From Blastomussa wellsi (lineage: Eukaryota; Cnidaria; Anthozoa; Scleractinia; Plerogyridae), in assembly GCA_947652115.1 (NCBI GenBank), contig OX393563.1, forward strand, positions 26,198,294 to 26,262,293: a stretch of 64,000 nucleotides of DNA, in the 5' to 3' direction. Below the pieces are notes generated by a model. The model was not told the origin of the DNA, ran no database searches, and worked only from the letters and a program-made list of their open reading frames with translations. Made by a program: the position numbers and the translations under genes. Within the stretch, counting starts at the first letter, position 1. Every line of letters starts with the position of its first letter. Shown here piece by piece: positions 11,880-23,590 of the stretch.

Positions 11880-13560
11880 CAGAGCTCACTAATTTTGCAA
11901 AGATATTTCAAGAGAAAACAGGCTTTACAACATAAATTGGATAAATATAGATTGACTAATTCATGGTTGCTTGGAAATATGAAATTTCTCTTCAAGTGTT
12001 CAGCTCGATATCTCACAAGAGATATCAAATTGAACACTTTCATATCTTCAAGCAACCAGGGAGGGCTAGACATGCCAGATTTTCAAATAACCAATGAAGC
12101 ACTTAAAGTTGTTTGGGTAAGAACATTAAGTGACAGCAATGGAAGGGCAAGTTGGAGTGATATCCCTCTTTCTTATAGATCTACAACCAGTCAGTGGTCT
12201 GTTTCTTCTGCAATGTTATCTTGACTTAAAGCTACTTAAAGTTGATATACCGATTGATTTCTGCAAAGAAGCTCTGTGTACCTGGCAAAAAAGCTATTAA
12301 TTAAAAGGAATTGTTTGGAACAACAATCACATTAAGATAGAAGGATATTCCATTTATTATAAAAAAAATGGCACGATGCTGGATTAACTAAAATTGAAGA
12401 CTTTTTTCAAGGCAACAGACTCCTAACTTTTGAAGAATTCTACAGCAAGTTCACAATTAAAACAAACTTCTTAAACTACTACGGTCTATGTCATGCAGTC
12501 CCTCCAAAATGGATCAATACTCTCAAAGGAAAATGTTGCTGAACCTTTGGAAAAAACGTTCTGAGAAGGATAAGATATCTTTAGATAAACTCTCTTGTAA
12601 ATCAGCAACTAAATTCTTTGTTAAGAGCAACTTCATTACGCCTACATCTGAACGAAGGATGGAAGATTCAAGTCTAAAAGAACACACAATACAACTCATT
12701 TATAACCTTCCGTTTAACCCTTTCATGCCCAATGTTTTTTTCTGGACGACATTTGGAGGAGCAGCCGTTCTATCACTTGTGACATGATCAATTTGGACGT
12801 CACCAGACGTTCTAGATAAGCACTTAATAGAGCTAGGATAGACCTATCTGCAAGACTGTCGGCTTTGGATATCGACTGCATTCTGGCAGAGGTAATTGAA
12901 AAAAACCTTACCACTTTTTGGCGCAAAATTGGTGGTAAAATGGCCCATTACACCTGACATTGACCAAGGTCCCATTTCCAGGCTTTTACCATAATTAATA
13001 TCGAACTTTTTATGGCTGACAGAAAGGATAGGAAGAGCAAAAGATAGCGAGAATAAAAGGGCAGAGAGAAAGGAAAGAAAAAGGGCAAGAAAGAAAAATC
13101 GGAACGGGCTAGCAAAAAAAAGTCCAAATTTTGGCTTATACGCATGCGCCAAAGTCAAATATTGTACCTTTTTGTACCTAATCTTCCGGAAAATCTACCT
13201 CCCGGGTAAGAAATCGCTTTTACATCAAATTTAAGGCCAATCTAGCATCATTAGAGCCAAAAAAGTGATTTAACGGTAAAAAAACCCGCAATTTTGAGAA
13301 AATTCATGGGCGAAAGGGTAAAGGTTACCAAAGACACTAGACACGCAATTTTCCAATTTAAAATAATTCATCACATTCTACCCACAAATTCGACACTTTT
13401 TAGAGATTCAATCAAAGAACATGATAAATGCCACCTCTGTGGAGAAAGACAAATGTTAACCCATCTTTTTGTTACCTGTTCTGAAGCTCAGCTTTTTTGG
13501 TCCCTCTTTACTGCTTCGATAGAAATATATTACCGTATATAGTTCAGATCAGTCTAACTG
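11880..13560 (+). mobile_element. Degenerate L1/Tx1-like LINE, 3' part
   Basis: The C-terminal half of an L1/Tx1-type ORF2 in the + direction. Bases 11895-12224 encode a segment with KFLFKCSARYL and SSSNQGGLDMPDF, the post-palm 'GGLG/GGLDMP' block. Bases 12488-12716 continue with a linker (KCSKMDQ-like, LSCKSATKFF). Bases 13310-13542 carry IIHHILPTNSTL and a C-x2-C-x7-H-x4-C zinc-knuckle-like motif (CHLCGERQMLTHLFVTC). The ORF is split at 12717-13313 by a CCCTTT-ended MITE. No endonuclease or palm was seen upstream, so the copy is 5'-truncated. Confidence 0.75.
12716..13313. mobile_element. piggyBac-type MITE inserted in the LINE
   Basis: The left end is TTAA followed by CCCTTTCATGCCCA. The right end is TTCATGGGCGAAAGGG followed by TAAA, so the ends are inverted CCCTTT(N)GCCC repeats. 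The TTAA target on the left and its near-copy on the right fit a piggyBac-type insertion. It lies between two pieces of the same LINE ORF. The interior (poly-purine, AGAAAGGA-rich around 13010-13110) has no transposase. Confidence 0.6.
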
Positions 13561-13624
13561 TCTTAACGTAAGCCTTCAGTGGTATTTTTGTCAATTCATC
13601 ATGATAGTAGCTGGTAGCTGATTA

Positions 13625-14430
13625 GCTAATCAATCTTGCCAATAGTAAGTTATCTCTTATGCAAATAACGTTAAACACATTTTGCTAGCACAAAAATTGA
13701 ACTTACGTGGGGCATAGAATGTCTTTTCCAGTGATCTGTTTTGAATTTTTCCCAAGCTTAAGTCACAGAAGCTGTTGAAAAAGGGAAAATGAATAATTGC
13801 TCTTTTCTGCCAGATCACAATCAAAGAAATAGTATATCAAATACACAATGTAAATACAAGTTCTGCTTAGACCAAAATTGAAGGCATCAGTATCAGTATC
13901 ATACGTGTACAGTATCATACGTGTACAGTACATGTCTAACCACAAGGCCACTTGGCTGTCTATTGCCGCAGGTGTACCCGCAGGTGTACCCTGGGGTACT
14001 CCCATAGGATGGAATGATAGTCTGTTGCAAGTTCATTACCTTCCCACCCTTAACCCTTCTGCGTCAATGTTTTGTCATACTCAAGTATGTACAATTTTCT
14101 TTTTCCTACTTAAACTCCTGGTGCTGGTTGGATAACACTATCCACTGGGTAAATTGCTAACCAGTATACAGCATAGTTTTATCTACTATAGATAGTGATT
14201 TATCCAGTGCATCGGTTAAGCATTATTGAAGCATTTACCTAACAAACATAATACTGTTTTGCTAATACAGGTTAAATATATTTTGCTAGCAGGAAAACTG
14301 TACTTACAGCGCACATATTGGCTTGGAGCAGATAATGTATCTTCCAATGATCCGTTTTGAGATCAATGTTTCCATGCATAAGTTGCAGAAGCTGTTGAAA
14401 AAGGAAAAATGAATAAATTCCCTGTTTGCC
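13625..14430. repeat. Pair of diverged direct repeats
   Basis: A block at about 13675-13800 (TTGCTAGCA ... GAAGCTGTTGAAAAAGGGAAAATGAATAA) recurs at about 14278-14415 in the same orientation. Between them are two copies of a 16-bp unit (CAGTATCATACGTGTA, 13895-13926), two copies of CCGCAGGTGTAC near 13968, and a short MITE-like segment (about 14133-14205, CACTATCCACTGG ... GATAGTGATTTATCCAGTG). No gene is present. Confidence 0.5.
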
Positions 14431-15053
14431 TGTAGCAGTGTGTTTGACCTAACAGAAACTTGGACCTCGTAGACCACTCTATTTGAATATACATGTACCT
14501 TGCTAACCGAGAGTATCATTGTTATTAATTTTTCTCCACTACAAAGCATAATAAGTGATCAAGTAGTAGAGGCGAATTTAATGGAGATGATGGACTGCTT
14601 TGTTGAAATACACCAGTGTCAACTGAAGCCACCATGGATTAGCGTTTTATCAATTCGTTGTTTATAGTAGACGAACATCATTCAGTGGAAACCTGGACTA
14701 GGCTGAGATAAGCTCATTCGTCACTTTCTAAAATTGTATTTTCAAAATGTTAATGGATTTCCCTGCAACTAGTGCAGCGATTTTGACGAAGTGTTTTGTA
14801 TAACCTTAATCATAGCAGAAAATTTTCAGATCTAGTAAAGCTGGCCATGTTTATAAAGTTCTTTGTGTTCAAGTAGGATATTTGTGGCTGCTTGCCAATT
14901 CTTGTTACTTTCCTCCCCGTGAGGAATTCTTGCTGTCGCTTTATCGGTAGAATAAATGATTACTTCTTTGACTTGAAGTGTCCCATCAGTTGGTAAATAG
15001 TCCATGCCTGTGTTCAACTTCGAATTAACAGAATCTTTCTGTGCCTACTGTGG

Positions 15054-16686
15054 TATGGTGGCCGACTGTTCTCACAGAAAAATTGGGCCAAATTCTTAAA
15101 TATCCGAAGTAAAAGCGAAGAAAAAAAAACTTTTTGTTGAATAAATTTTTTCTGAAAAATAAAAAAATATATAATTATATAAAAAAATAAAAGGGATATA
15201 CTACAAATGTTTTAAAATAAATTTAACTTTGGTTTAAAAAAAGGGAAAAAATGAAGAAACATGTTTCGGAAATGAAAAAAACAAAAAACAAAAATAAACT
15301 AGAGTATATTTACAAAAAAGCAGTAAATAAAAAAAAAAACAAAGAATAAAATCAGAGTTTTGAATTTCAAAAATGCTGTGAGAACGACCGGCCATGAGAC
15401 GGCCGGTCGTTCTCATACAAAATTGTAATTGAAAACAAAATGTTTGATGACGGCCGAATGTTCTCATAGCCCGCTATATCCATGATCAGTGGTCTTCTAA
15501 GCGGAAGCAGTAACTGGGAGGACTATGAACAGATTTAAGTCAGAATAACTGCGCTATGTTGTGAAAAATCTCTGGCGAAAGAAGATTCTGGACTTCATAT
15601 GTTTGTCGGGATTTTCCTGAATATGCTTGGAGTTTAGGAACTTTGAGCAGAAGGCTAGGAGTTTTCGGTGATATCGATCGAAGAAGTGGAAAGTGTAAAA
15701 ATGTTGACAAGCCTGCACGACTCCTACATGCCGTGACATTTGTACTGATTTGTCGTTCCCTTTTCGATTTCGATCTTTCGACCGTTTTCTTGCTTCGCAC
15801 TTGTTTCTTAAGGGCAATAATTCTGTGTTATGAGGAGGACTATGAATAAGAATAGATCCGTTTTAGCGTTGTACAGCAAATGTTAAGAGGTCATAGGGCT
15901 GCATGATTTCCATTGTTATCTGACGCTTTCGTGTAGAGTCTGACACCTCTATAATTTATCACTTGCTGTTACATGTAGTTTATTTTGGATCATATCTAAT
16001 GCAAGACTTTCTTTTAGCTCTCTAAATTTGCTTTAGAAAGACAAAGTGTGAGATTTACCATGAGATTTATCTTACTTGCATTCTACATTGTGGAGCTGGG
16101 TCTGGCTGTTTCATTAAACTATTGCAAGTTATTGTTGCGTCTTATCACGGATACGATAATTATCTTTGTCCGACTAAACCAAATGCTGCTTTAGCTTTAC
16201 TTCTTGAAGGCTATTAGTTTGTCTTAGAGAGACGCTGTCTGTCGCCAAGGTTGTTTCTTGCATCAACTCGGACAAGCTTTTTTCTCTCGAGCTCGGTGTT
16301 TAGGTTTCTATCTCCTTTATTCGTCAATGTGACATTCTAGACCTTTCTGCCATCTTTGATTAGAAGACCGCTGATCACAATTTTGTATGTGAACGACCGG
16401 CCTTCTCATGGCCAGTCGTTCTCACAGCATTTTTGAAATTAAAAACTCTGATTTTATTCTTTGTGTTTTTTTTTATTTACTGTTTTTTGTAAATATACTG
16501 TACATATACTTTTTAAACCAAAATTAAATTTATTTTAAAACATTTGTAGTATATCCCTTTTATTTTTTTTATACATTTTATTTTTCAGAAAAAACAAATT
16601 TATTCAACAGTGTTTTTTTCTTCGCTTTTTCTTCGGACATTTAAGAATTGGGCCCAATTTTTCTGTGAGAACAGTCGGCCACCATA
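15054..16686. mobile_element. 1.6-kb element with long terminal inverted repeats
   Basis: The left arm begins TATGGTGGCCGACTGTTCTC and runs to about 15430; the right arm (about 16380-16686) is its inverse. Both arms end internally in the GAACGACCGGCC motif. Flanks are CTGTGG on both sides (15048-15053 and 16687-16692); depending on where the element is taken to begin, the duplication could be 6-8 bp. The arms are AT-rich. The ~0.95-kb interior has short frames but no recognised transposase, so it is non-autonomous. Long TIRs with a 6-10 bp duplication suggest a Mutator- or hAT-like origin; this is an inference. Confidence 0.7.
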
Positions 16687-17561
16687 CTGTGGCTGCGAAT
16701 TATAAAGACTTCCGAGAAGCGTTTTGTGAGACGGGAGAATTTACTGCTACTCGGTGCCTTCCCGAGCAGCGGCTTGAAACGTTAATGCTCTGTTTTGGTG
16801 GGATTTTGCAAGCAGCACTCTCGCTATCTATCGAACTCTGTATGTGTTGACTGTTCGTACAGAGTCCATAAATTAAAATTTTCCGAGCGTAAGGATTGCA
16901 AACACACTCTGAAAATAGCTCGTTGTTTTCCACAACTTCGACTCCAACTGGTCTCCAAGTAGCAGCAAGGTTTTCTTTGTATGCATATTTTTATTTCGAT
17001 GGCTTGGAAAGATTTTCTGAGGAGAAAACCGGGCGCCCCTTGTTGAGATTCAGTTCCAAATTTTACTTTGAAATTATACCGCCAAATATCACAACAGTTT
17101 CGCCGGTTTGACAAGCTGATTCACGTGACAAGTGAAGGAAATATAATTTCAGATCAGGCAAAATGTTATTGGTTAATTCTTGACAAGCTGTCAACCTATG
17201 AATGAACTCAAGCGTGAAAGATCAGTGGGCGTTTTTCAAAATCATGGGGTTTGCGGGTAAGCGTTCCCTTGTCCCCTCACCCCAATTTATACAATAACAG
17301 ATCATAACAGCTCTTCGCTCGCTTGGGAACGCTTGCTACGCAGGCTATTACAACCTTTAAGTTGTGGTTTTTCGGTGAAACAAGTGTCTGCGGTGATAAC
17401 ACTCTTTAGAACGGTTGGCGTCCGGTTGTTTTGCAAGTGAAGTGTTTTGTAAATTACAATGCATCAGGGTTCATTATACATGTATCAGCTTACAATTTAA
17501 CTCTGTGGTTTGCAATTACGGCCTTTTCCAGTTAATACTTTGTGATTAACTGTTTTGGCCA
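16687..17561. other. Upstream region of the orphan exon
   Basis: No gene was recognised. It could hold the promoter of the exon at 17562. No TATA element at a clear distance can be asserted. Confidence 0.35.
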
Positions 17562-17694
17562 ATGATGCATAGACTTCGTGAAATTCCATGCCGGATGTTA
17601 GCTCGTACAGCCGTACAGCCTCGTGTTCTCGTTGCTTTGATTCAATGCGCGACAATGGCAACTAAGCTGCAAGAACTCGATACGGAAGAGCTAG
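17562..17694 (+). CDS. Probable first exon of a host gene, mitochondrial-presequence-like
   Basis: From ATG 17562 (a second ATG follows directly) an open frame of 44 codons runs to a strong donor, CTAG|GTACGT, at 17694/17695, leaving phase 1. Reading on into the intron hits a stop after three codons. The peptide starts MMHRLREIPCRMLARTAVQP, is rich in Arg, Ala, Leu and Val, and has no acidic residue after Glu-7 for about 30 residues. That is the composition of a mitochondrial targeting presequence. It ends in an acidic stretch, LQELDTEEL. I do not recognise the protein and found no convincing partner exon downstream in this window. It could be a chance frame, but start context, composition and donor together favour a real exon. 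Confidence 0.45.
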
Positions 17695-18388
17695 GTACGT
17701 TTTAACAATATAATAATCAGTCACCCAATGCAAGACATACAGGATCCACTGAGGATCAGTGACAGAGTTTTTCAAAGTCAAGGGAGATATCAATACTCGG
17801 CATGACCCACATACTTGGCATTTGCTTAGTAGTAAATAGAGTATAATAGTGTAGTACAATATACCATTGGCGTTATGATGGTATGCTTAATATTAGCGCA
17901 CAATGTTATCAAAATATATCACAAGTCTTGCTGACGTCAGCTTTCAGTTCATATTGTGGCCTACATGTACATGCGGTTTCAGTATTCAGGAAAAATCTGA
18001 TGCGGTTTGTGGTTTTTTGGTGTATTTCTGTGCGGTTTTGTGGTTTTCGGACCCCCCTTACGACCCCTCCTAACCATAAAGGTACTGTACATTTCTTCGA
18101 ACCAAAATCCTCATGGAGATCATATGTAGCTTACCCAGAGTGATTTGCCACTAAAGATTATTTTTTACAACCCCAATCCGGGGGAATACGTCTTGTAATT
18201 TTTAAGAAAAAAAACTAAAGTAAACTGTGTAAGTGTATGTATGTAATACTATGTACTTACCTCTCTGTTATCACTTGTGAACTTGTTGCATGGTCAGGCA
18301 AATTGTCTGGAAAACTGTTGGAATAGTGAAGTTTACGAGTGATTTATTTTGTAGAGGACAAAATAATTGTAATAGCAAGTAAAACATC
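17695..18388. other. Putative intron or intergenic sequence
   Basis: No exon, repeat pair or RNA gene was recognised. Confidence 0.35.
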
Positions 18389-18800
18389 TTAACCCTTTAT
18401 CCCCTAAAGCAAATGGTCATTTCTCATAAGTCAAAAAATATCCATGTATGATACACCATTAATTGAAAGGTGTTGATTAGCAAATTTCATAAAACACAGT
18501 AACAAATAAAAAGAAAGTGAAAGCTTTGAAAGAAATGAGTCAAAATTTTAAAAAGAGAAGGATTGTATTAAAAAAGTTTTCTATCACCATATATATTAGG
18601 TATACCCCTCAAATATATCTCAATTTGCAGCTTTCAGTCCAATGGTTAGTTTCAGATATGTTGCATACTACAATTTTATCCTTTCAAAATGCAGATTTTT
18701 CATAGACAATTTTGATGCCAAAAATCAGATTAGTTGGACAAATATTGACCAAGTTATGACATTATGTGCCATATGGCACTCTCAGGGGTCAAAGGGTTAA
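18389..18800. mobile_element. TTAA-flanked MITE (piggyBac-type)
   Basis: A 412-bp unit is bounded by TTAA on both sides, with ends CCCTTTATCCCCT and, inverted, CCCTTTGACCCCT. The interior is A-rich and non-coding. A related but incomplete copy lies at about 63170-63470; they share CTTTGAAAGAAATG, GGTATACCCCT and TTGGACAAATATTGA. Exact TTAA duplication with CCC-ended terminal repeats is the piggyBac signature. Confidence 0.75.
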
Positions 18801-20221
18801 GAGAAGGCTTTAGTTGGTACTGACGAAGACATGCCAAAACGAAAAATAATGAGGGGATACAGATGGACACTGAGGGCATTGCCTAGGGTAATTATGTCGA
18901 TTTCACTAAAGCTATTTGGACATTGGCTCTGGAACGGAAAACTATGCTTCCCTTGACATCAGCAAAATGATGTTTTAGAAAGTTGTTTTAATCAACCAAA
19001 AATTAATTACCTCCACTTGGCCTGGCAATGGATTACTCCCTACCCCCCCCCCCCCCCATAATTACCAGGCTAAGGACTCCTTCAACCTTGGAAACCACAT
19101 GTTTCTTAACTCTGTTACGCAATCGGCATTCATGCGATATCATCGAGCTATCACACCCTTTTGTATAGCAATTAGCATACATTGTGTAATCAGGTATATA
19201 CAGTAAAAAATGCTAGAACTTTCTAAGCCTATATAAACTCTGAGTTTAGGTTCGGCATAACTTATAATTATTGTGTGTGTGTACATATCGTTGCAAACTG
19301 GAGTAGTTAACAAACTCTAACTGCAACACTTAAATCCAAATTCTTTTTTTTACAATCAATATAAAACACATTAATTTCACTGTACTTAGGGCATAAACTG
19401 TGATCAGGTGTTCTTATTTTCGCTGCAAAAAGATTAGAACACCTGATTGCATGTTACTCAGGTCAAAAAGTAAATAGCACTCATCAACAGCTAGATTGAT
19501 CATAATTGTGTCTTTTGTGAGCTGTTGCATTGTCAAAGTAATGTACATGTACTGTACCAGTTAAATCCAAGCTTCAACAGCCCCCCGGCATACATGTACC
19601 CCAGGGAAAGGTATTTGACGCCTTGGCCTTCCTGAGGGGGAATGGGGAATTCATTGTTACTCATGAATAAGCTTGGGGAATCTGAACGTTAAGCCTCATT
19701 TTGTCCCTGCAATTCCATGGTGGAGGACGACATGGCAGGTTTTGAGGATTTTAAAGAAAAAGATTGTAGCTTCTTGACGGCTCGGTTAAAAAGCAAAGGA
19801 CTATAAAAGCTTTAAGCTCCCCATAAATTGAATGGTTGCGATATTATAATGTTCTCGGAGCTAAAACTACTCCCAACAGATGTCAGGGTTCTAGGGCAGT
19901 TTGATTACTGCATTTGAAATTTACTGGCAAATGTTTTGTGATACAGTACTTAGTAGTTCTTAAGACTCGGCTTCAGGAGCATAATACTGTAGAAGCAACT
20001 AAAAAGTTAAAATTGTAATCTCATCACTTGTTAATTTTCCGGTGTGGGGGCATTTGAATGGCTTTTTGGCCCGGGGAGAGGGGAATTTGAACACAAATGC
20101 CTGTGGGAATCCCCGGGGGAGGAGGGCATATTGCAGGTTCAATGCAACTGGTACATAAACATTAAAAAAGGAAAATAAATAAATCCAAACACATTTTCTA
20201 AGCAATCGACCAATATTATTA
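18801..20221. other. Non-coding stretch
   Basis: Contains a C11 tract near 19045-19058 and a short frame from ATG 19718 (MVEDDMAGFEDFKEKDCSFL, stop after about 29 codons) embedded in repeat-like sequence. Nothing else was recognised. Confidence 0.4.
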
Positions 20222-20658
20222 AAGTGCACCTAACCCCAAAATATTTTTTTTTTCGCTAGAATAAACCTGTGCACCAAATTGAAACGCATTGCACCTTTTT
20301 ACCAAATTCTGACTATTTATAGCATTCAAAAGTTACGATAAACTGTGCATCATTTGTTCCACAACCGAGTCAGAAGGGGCATGGGTCTATTCCCGATTTG
20401 ACATCACAAACTGATTTGCATGCATGTTTACAAAGACTTGATGCAATGCAAATCATTTTGTGACGTCAAATCAGGAATAGACGCACGCCCCTTCTGACTC
20501 GGTCATGGAGCAAATGATGCACAATTTTTCATAACGTTTGAATGCTATGAATAGGCAGAATTTGGTAAAAAGGAGAAACGAAAGGTGCAATGCGTTTCAA
20601 ACTGGTGCAAATTAAGGTATATTTTAGCCAAAAAAATATTTTGGGGTTAGGTGCACTT
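20222..20658. mobile_element. 437-bp foldback MITE, copy 2 (TA-flanked)
   Basis: The ends AAGTGCACCTAACCCC and GGGGTTAGGTGCACTT are exact inverses, flanked by TA. The interior matches copy 1 at 2765-3204 (ATTGCACCTTT, GTCAGAAGGGGCATGGGTCT, TAACGTTTGAATGCTATGAATAG). This copy is better preserved at its termini than copy 1. Confidence 0.8.
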
Positions 20659-22459
20659 TAAAAACTAGCTACATGGTATATTGCATTTCCCGAGTTTTGA
20701 CTGGTTTAGAGGCAATGGTATATGAGCCCATATACCATTGACCTAAAAATATGGTAGGTGTACGCATGAAAGAATGCATTTTTCACAACATTTGTTGGAT
20801 ATGAGATGGTTATAGCCAACTCATCTCAACGGCACTCGTGGAATAAATGTTAAACAGTTGATGATAATTATTAATTACTATCGGTTGTTATCAGCCAACG
20901 ATAATCACAAGTTCAAGTCCTCTAACGGACGACTTCGGAGCTTCTCGTCGAAAGCCTTTAGTCCAAAGGTTAACGACGAGTCTGAACGTTTGGAGCAAAA
21001 TTCAGCTTAACTGCAGAATACCCTGCCACTTATTTGCATGTCATTGAATAAGAATAGCATCTATTGTGTTCTGCTTCGTTCTTCAAAGAACGCCGACCAA
21101 CGAAAACAATGGTGGTACAGAGTGGCGGGGTATTCAGCAAGAAATCCCAAAATTCTACTTCAGTATACACTGACCCGGGTTGATTTCATCTTATCTATTT
21201 TGCTTATATTTAATTTAATTTTATTTCCATATTATTTTTTTTACAATTTTAAATTTTTTCTGTCTTGTGTTCCGGGTGAATTCAGGGGTGTTCCGGGGTG
21301 TTCCGGGTGTATTCCGGTGTGTTCGGGTGTGTTCCAGGGTGTTCCATCCTTCACAGAAACCCCCGGCCAACAAGGATGATGCAAGTTACAGTAATTAGAT
21401 AGTCCAGCATAACTACGTACTTGATCGCGTTCATGGCAATGTTCTTATTGGCATCTGGAAAAACTATATACAACCAATAATTGATATAAACAGTAAAGTC
21501 TGGGACTAATACCTTACAAAGAAGCGAGGCATTCACGAGACTGACAAGATGGTCATTGACTTTCGCTCACTGCTTCTCAGCTCAACTTTGCATCTTCTGT
21601 CGATTACAATTCTGCGGACAAAGTGCAAAACATTTTTGCTGTCCTTGAACTTACAAAATAGTCAGAATTTCCATTTAGAAGCGCTTTCTCCAGTATCGGC
21701 AAATCTTTCAAGAAATCGCAGTTTGCCGAAGAAAACTCCTCGTGTCGTGAACTTTGCATTTAATTAATGCAGCAACCATTTTCTAAGCGAGCAGGGGACT
21801 GAGAACGAATTCCAGTAGATGAAGATCCACAGGCAACCCACGGGATGAAACGATGTTGACTGAGAAAATCTAAACGGAAGTTTTTGGATCTTTTTATATC
21901 TCTTTCCAAGTTTCTATCGAACAGCTTCGAGCGTCCTCATTAGGTTCTGATGAATCAGATAACCGCAATAGTTAAAAATTGTTTGCCAACAAAGTTAAAA
22001 AAACACTAGAGGTAATTTTAATTATTATTAAAATATTAACTGTGTGATGAAAGCAATAAAGTTGATTTTGAAGTCGAAAATACGCAATAATTATAATTGT
22101 CAAGAGACTAGCTCATTGATAATCCCACGTGAGCCATTTGGTTTACAGTTTAAAGGTTTAACGGTGCATGAGCGTGGGTAATAACCACACAGACTTTCTT
22201 GTTAAGGAGCTCTATGGCGATCACTGTTAATTTTCATATTTGTGAATTACAATTGTCAATAATTATGTATTTCTTGAAGAAAATTCCTTCTTTCTTGAAA
22301 TTTTTGGCTTTGCGAATTCATATCTCGTGTTTTGTATCAATATAATAATATTCTTTTAGAAGAGAACGATTTTTGGTAATGTCCTATATGGTTATTTTGG
22401 CCATTTACAGGGCACTAGACTGCAAAATAGCCACAAAATATATAGCAAACGACTTGAGA
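20659..22459. other. Non-coding stretch
   Basis: Apart from the minisatellite at 21267-21346, no gene or repeat was identified. A small hairpin-like segment occurs near 20930-20985 (CTTCTCGTCGAAAGCC ... GGTTAACGACGAG). Confidence 0.4.
21267..21346. repeat. GGTGTTCC minisatellite
   Basis: About nine degenerate copies of an 8-10-bp unit of the form GGGTGTTCC / GGTGTATTCC occur in tandem. In one + frame it reads as a cysteine-rich repeat, but the ORF has no other coding support. Confidence 0.7.
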
Positions 22460-22749
22460 GTAGTTACTAATATGAGGGCACGAGCATTTTGGCCCAATTA
22501 AAATCTGATACGAGCCTACGGCTTATAATTCACAGAGAATTTATCTATAAGGCAAAAGAAGGATGCAAGGGAAAAGAAGAGAGCAATTTTGCCTTCTCGG
22601 GAGAGTGAAAGAAAGAGTGTAAGCTTTAGAGTAACGAAGAGTTTAAGCTTCGAAGAAAGAAGAGTGCAAGCTTCGAAGGAAAAAGTGAATAATAGAAGAG
22701 GACGCAAAATTCATAACTTCTTATGGAGTACCCTCATATTAGTAACTAC
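22460..22749. repeat. 290-bp inverted-repeat unit next to the virus-like island
   Basis: The 19-bp sequence GTAGTTACTAATATGAGGG at 22460-22478 is perfectly inverted at 22731-22749. The interior is purine-rich with repeated AAGCTT(C/T)GA motifs. It sits at the left edge of the AT-rich island and could be a separate MITE or mark the insertion boundary. Confidence 0.6.
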
Positions 22750-23152
22750 TGACCCTATCTTCTTTTCTCTCTCGTGAACAAATTTATTAGTGGCGAGTAT
22801 ATTTCAAAAATTTAACCTATTTTTCTTCTTAGATAAAAAGTGAACAGATTTCGTCTTTTCTCTTCATAATTTGTAATTCTAGAGATAAGCTCCTCGAAAA
22901 CTGAGTAATTTTCTAGAATGAAAAAATATGAAGAGTTATTCTTTTTTATAAAGACAAAAATGAATTCTAGAAAAATGAGTGTAATTCTAAGTACATATTC
23001 ATAACCTTCGAAAGTGTATTTATTTCTCTGACTTTCTCTATAAATAATGTTATAAAATTATAAATAATATGAATAATTATATAAAAAAGAGGAAAGACTA
23101 TATCTTTTTTCTCTGAAAGTAATAAAATTACCTATTTATTGTACCCAAAGAT

Positions 23153-23424
23153 AGAAAGTATGTCCACAATATATTAGGTAATTTAAGTTAATGGCCTCAG
23201 AGAGCTGTCTAAGAGCATAGAATAGATCATGAATGACTCTAACTACAATTACCTAATTTAATGTGGACATACTTTCTTTCATCATTGCAATTTATATATC
23301 AATTTCAAAACTTTCTCTAAAAAATTAATAAATATATAATAATAATATAATAGAGTAATAATTTTCTAAGATGACAGAAAGTATGTCCACAATAAATTAG
23401 GTAATTTAAGTTAGAGTCATTTAT
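23153..23424. repeat. Three copies of a ~38-50-bp repeat, one inverted
   Basis: AGAAAGTATGTCCACAATA followed by ATTAGGTAATTTAAGTTA occurs at 23153-23190 and 23375-23412. Its inverse occurs at 23241-23278. Copies 2 and 3 also share the extension AGAGTCATT(C/T)ATGAT. The first two form a hairpin with a 50-bp loop. They lie downstream of the last leftward gene of the virus-like element and may be terminator, origin or terminal-repeat remnants. Confidence 0.65.
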
Positions 23425-23590
23425 GATGCCATTCCTCCTTTCTCTTTCTTCTCTTATTCTCTCATAAATCATTCTATTCCATTACTAATCGAAGAAATAG
23501 AGATACAAATCTATTTATTATAACAAATGTAAATAATAAATAGGTATATATTTTAAAGAAAAAAATCATATTCTGTTCCCAAATATTCTG

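Noticed and set aside
21038..21379. A 113-codon + strand frame
   Set aside because: The C-terminal third is the GGTGTTCC minisatellite and the rest has no recognisable features.
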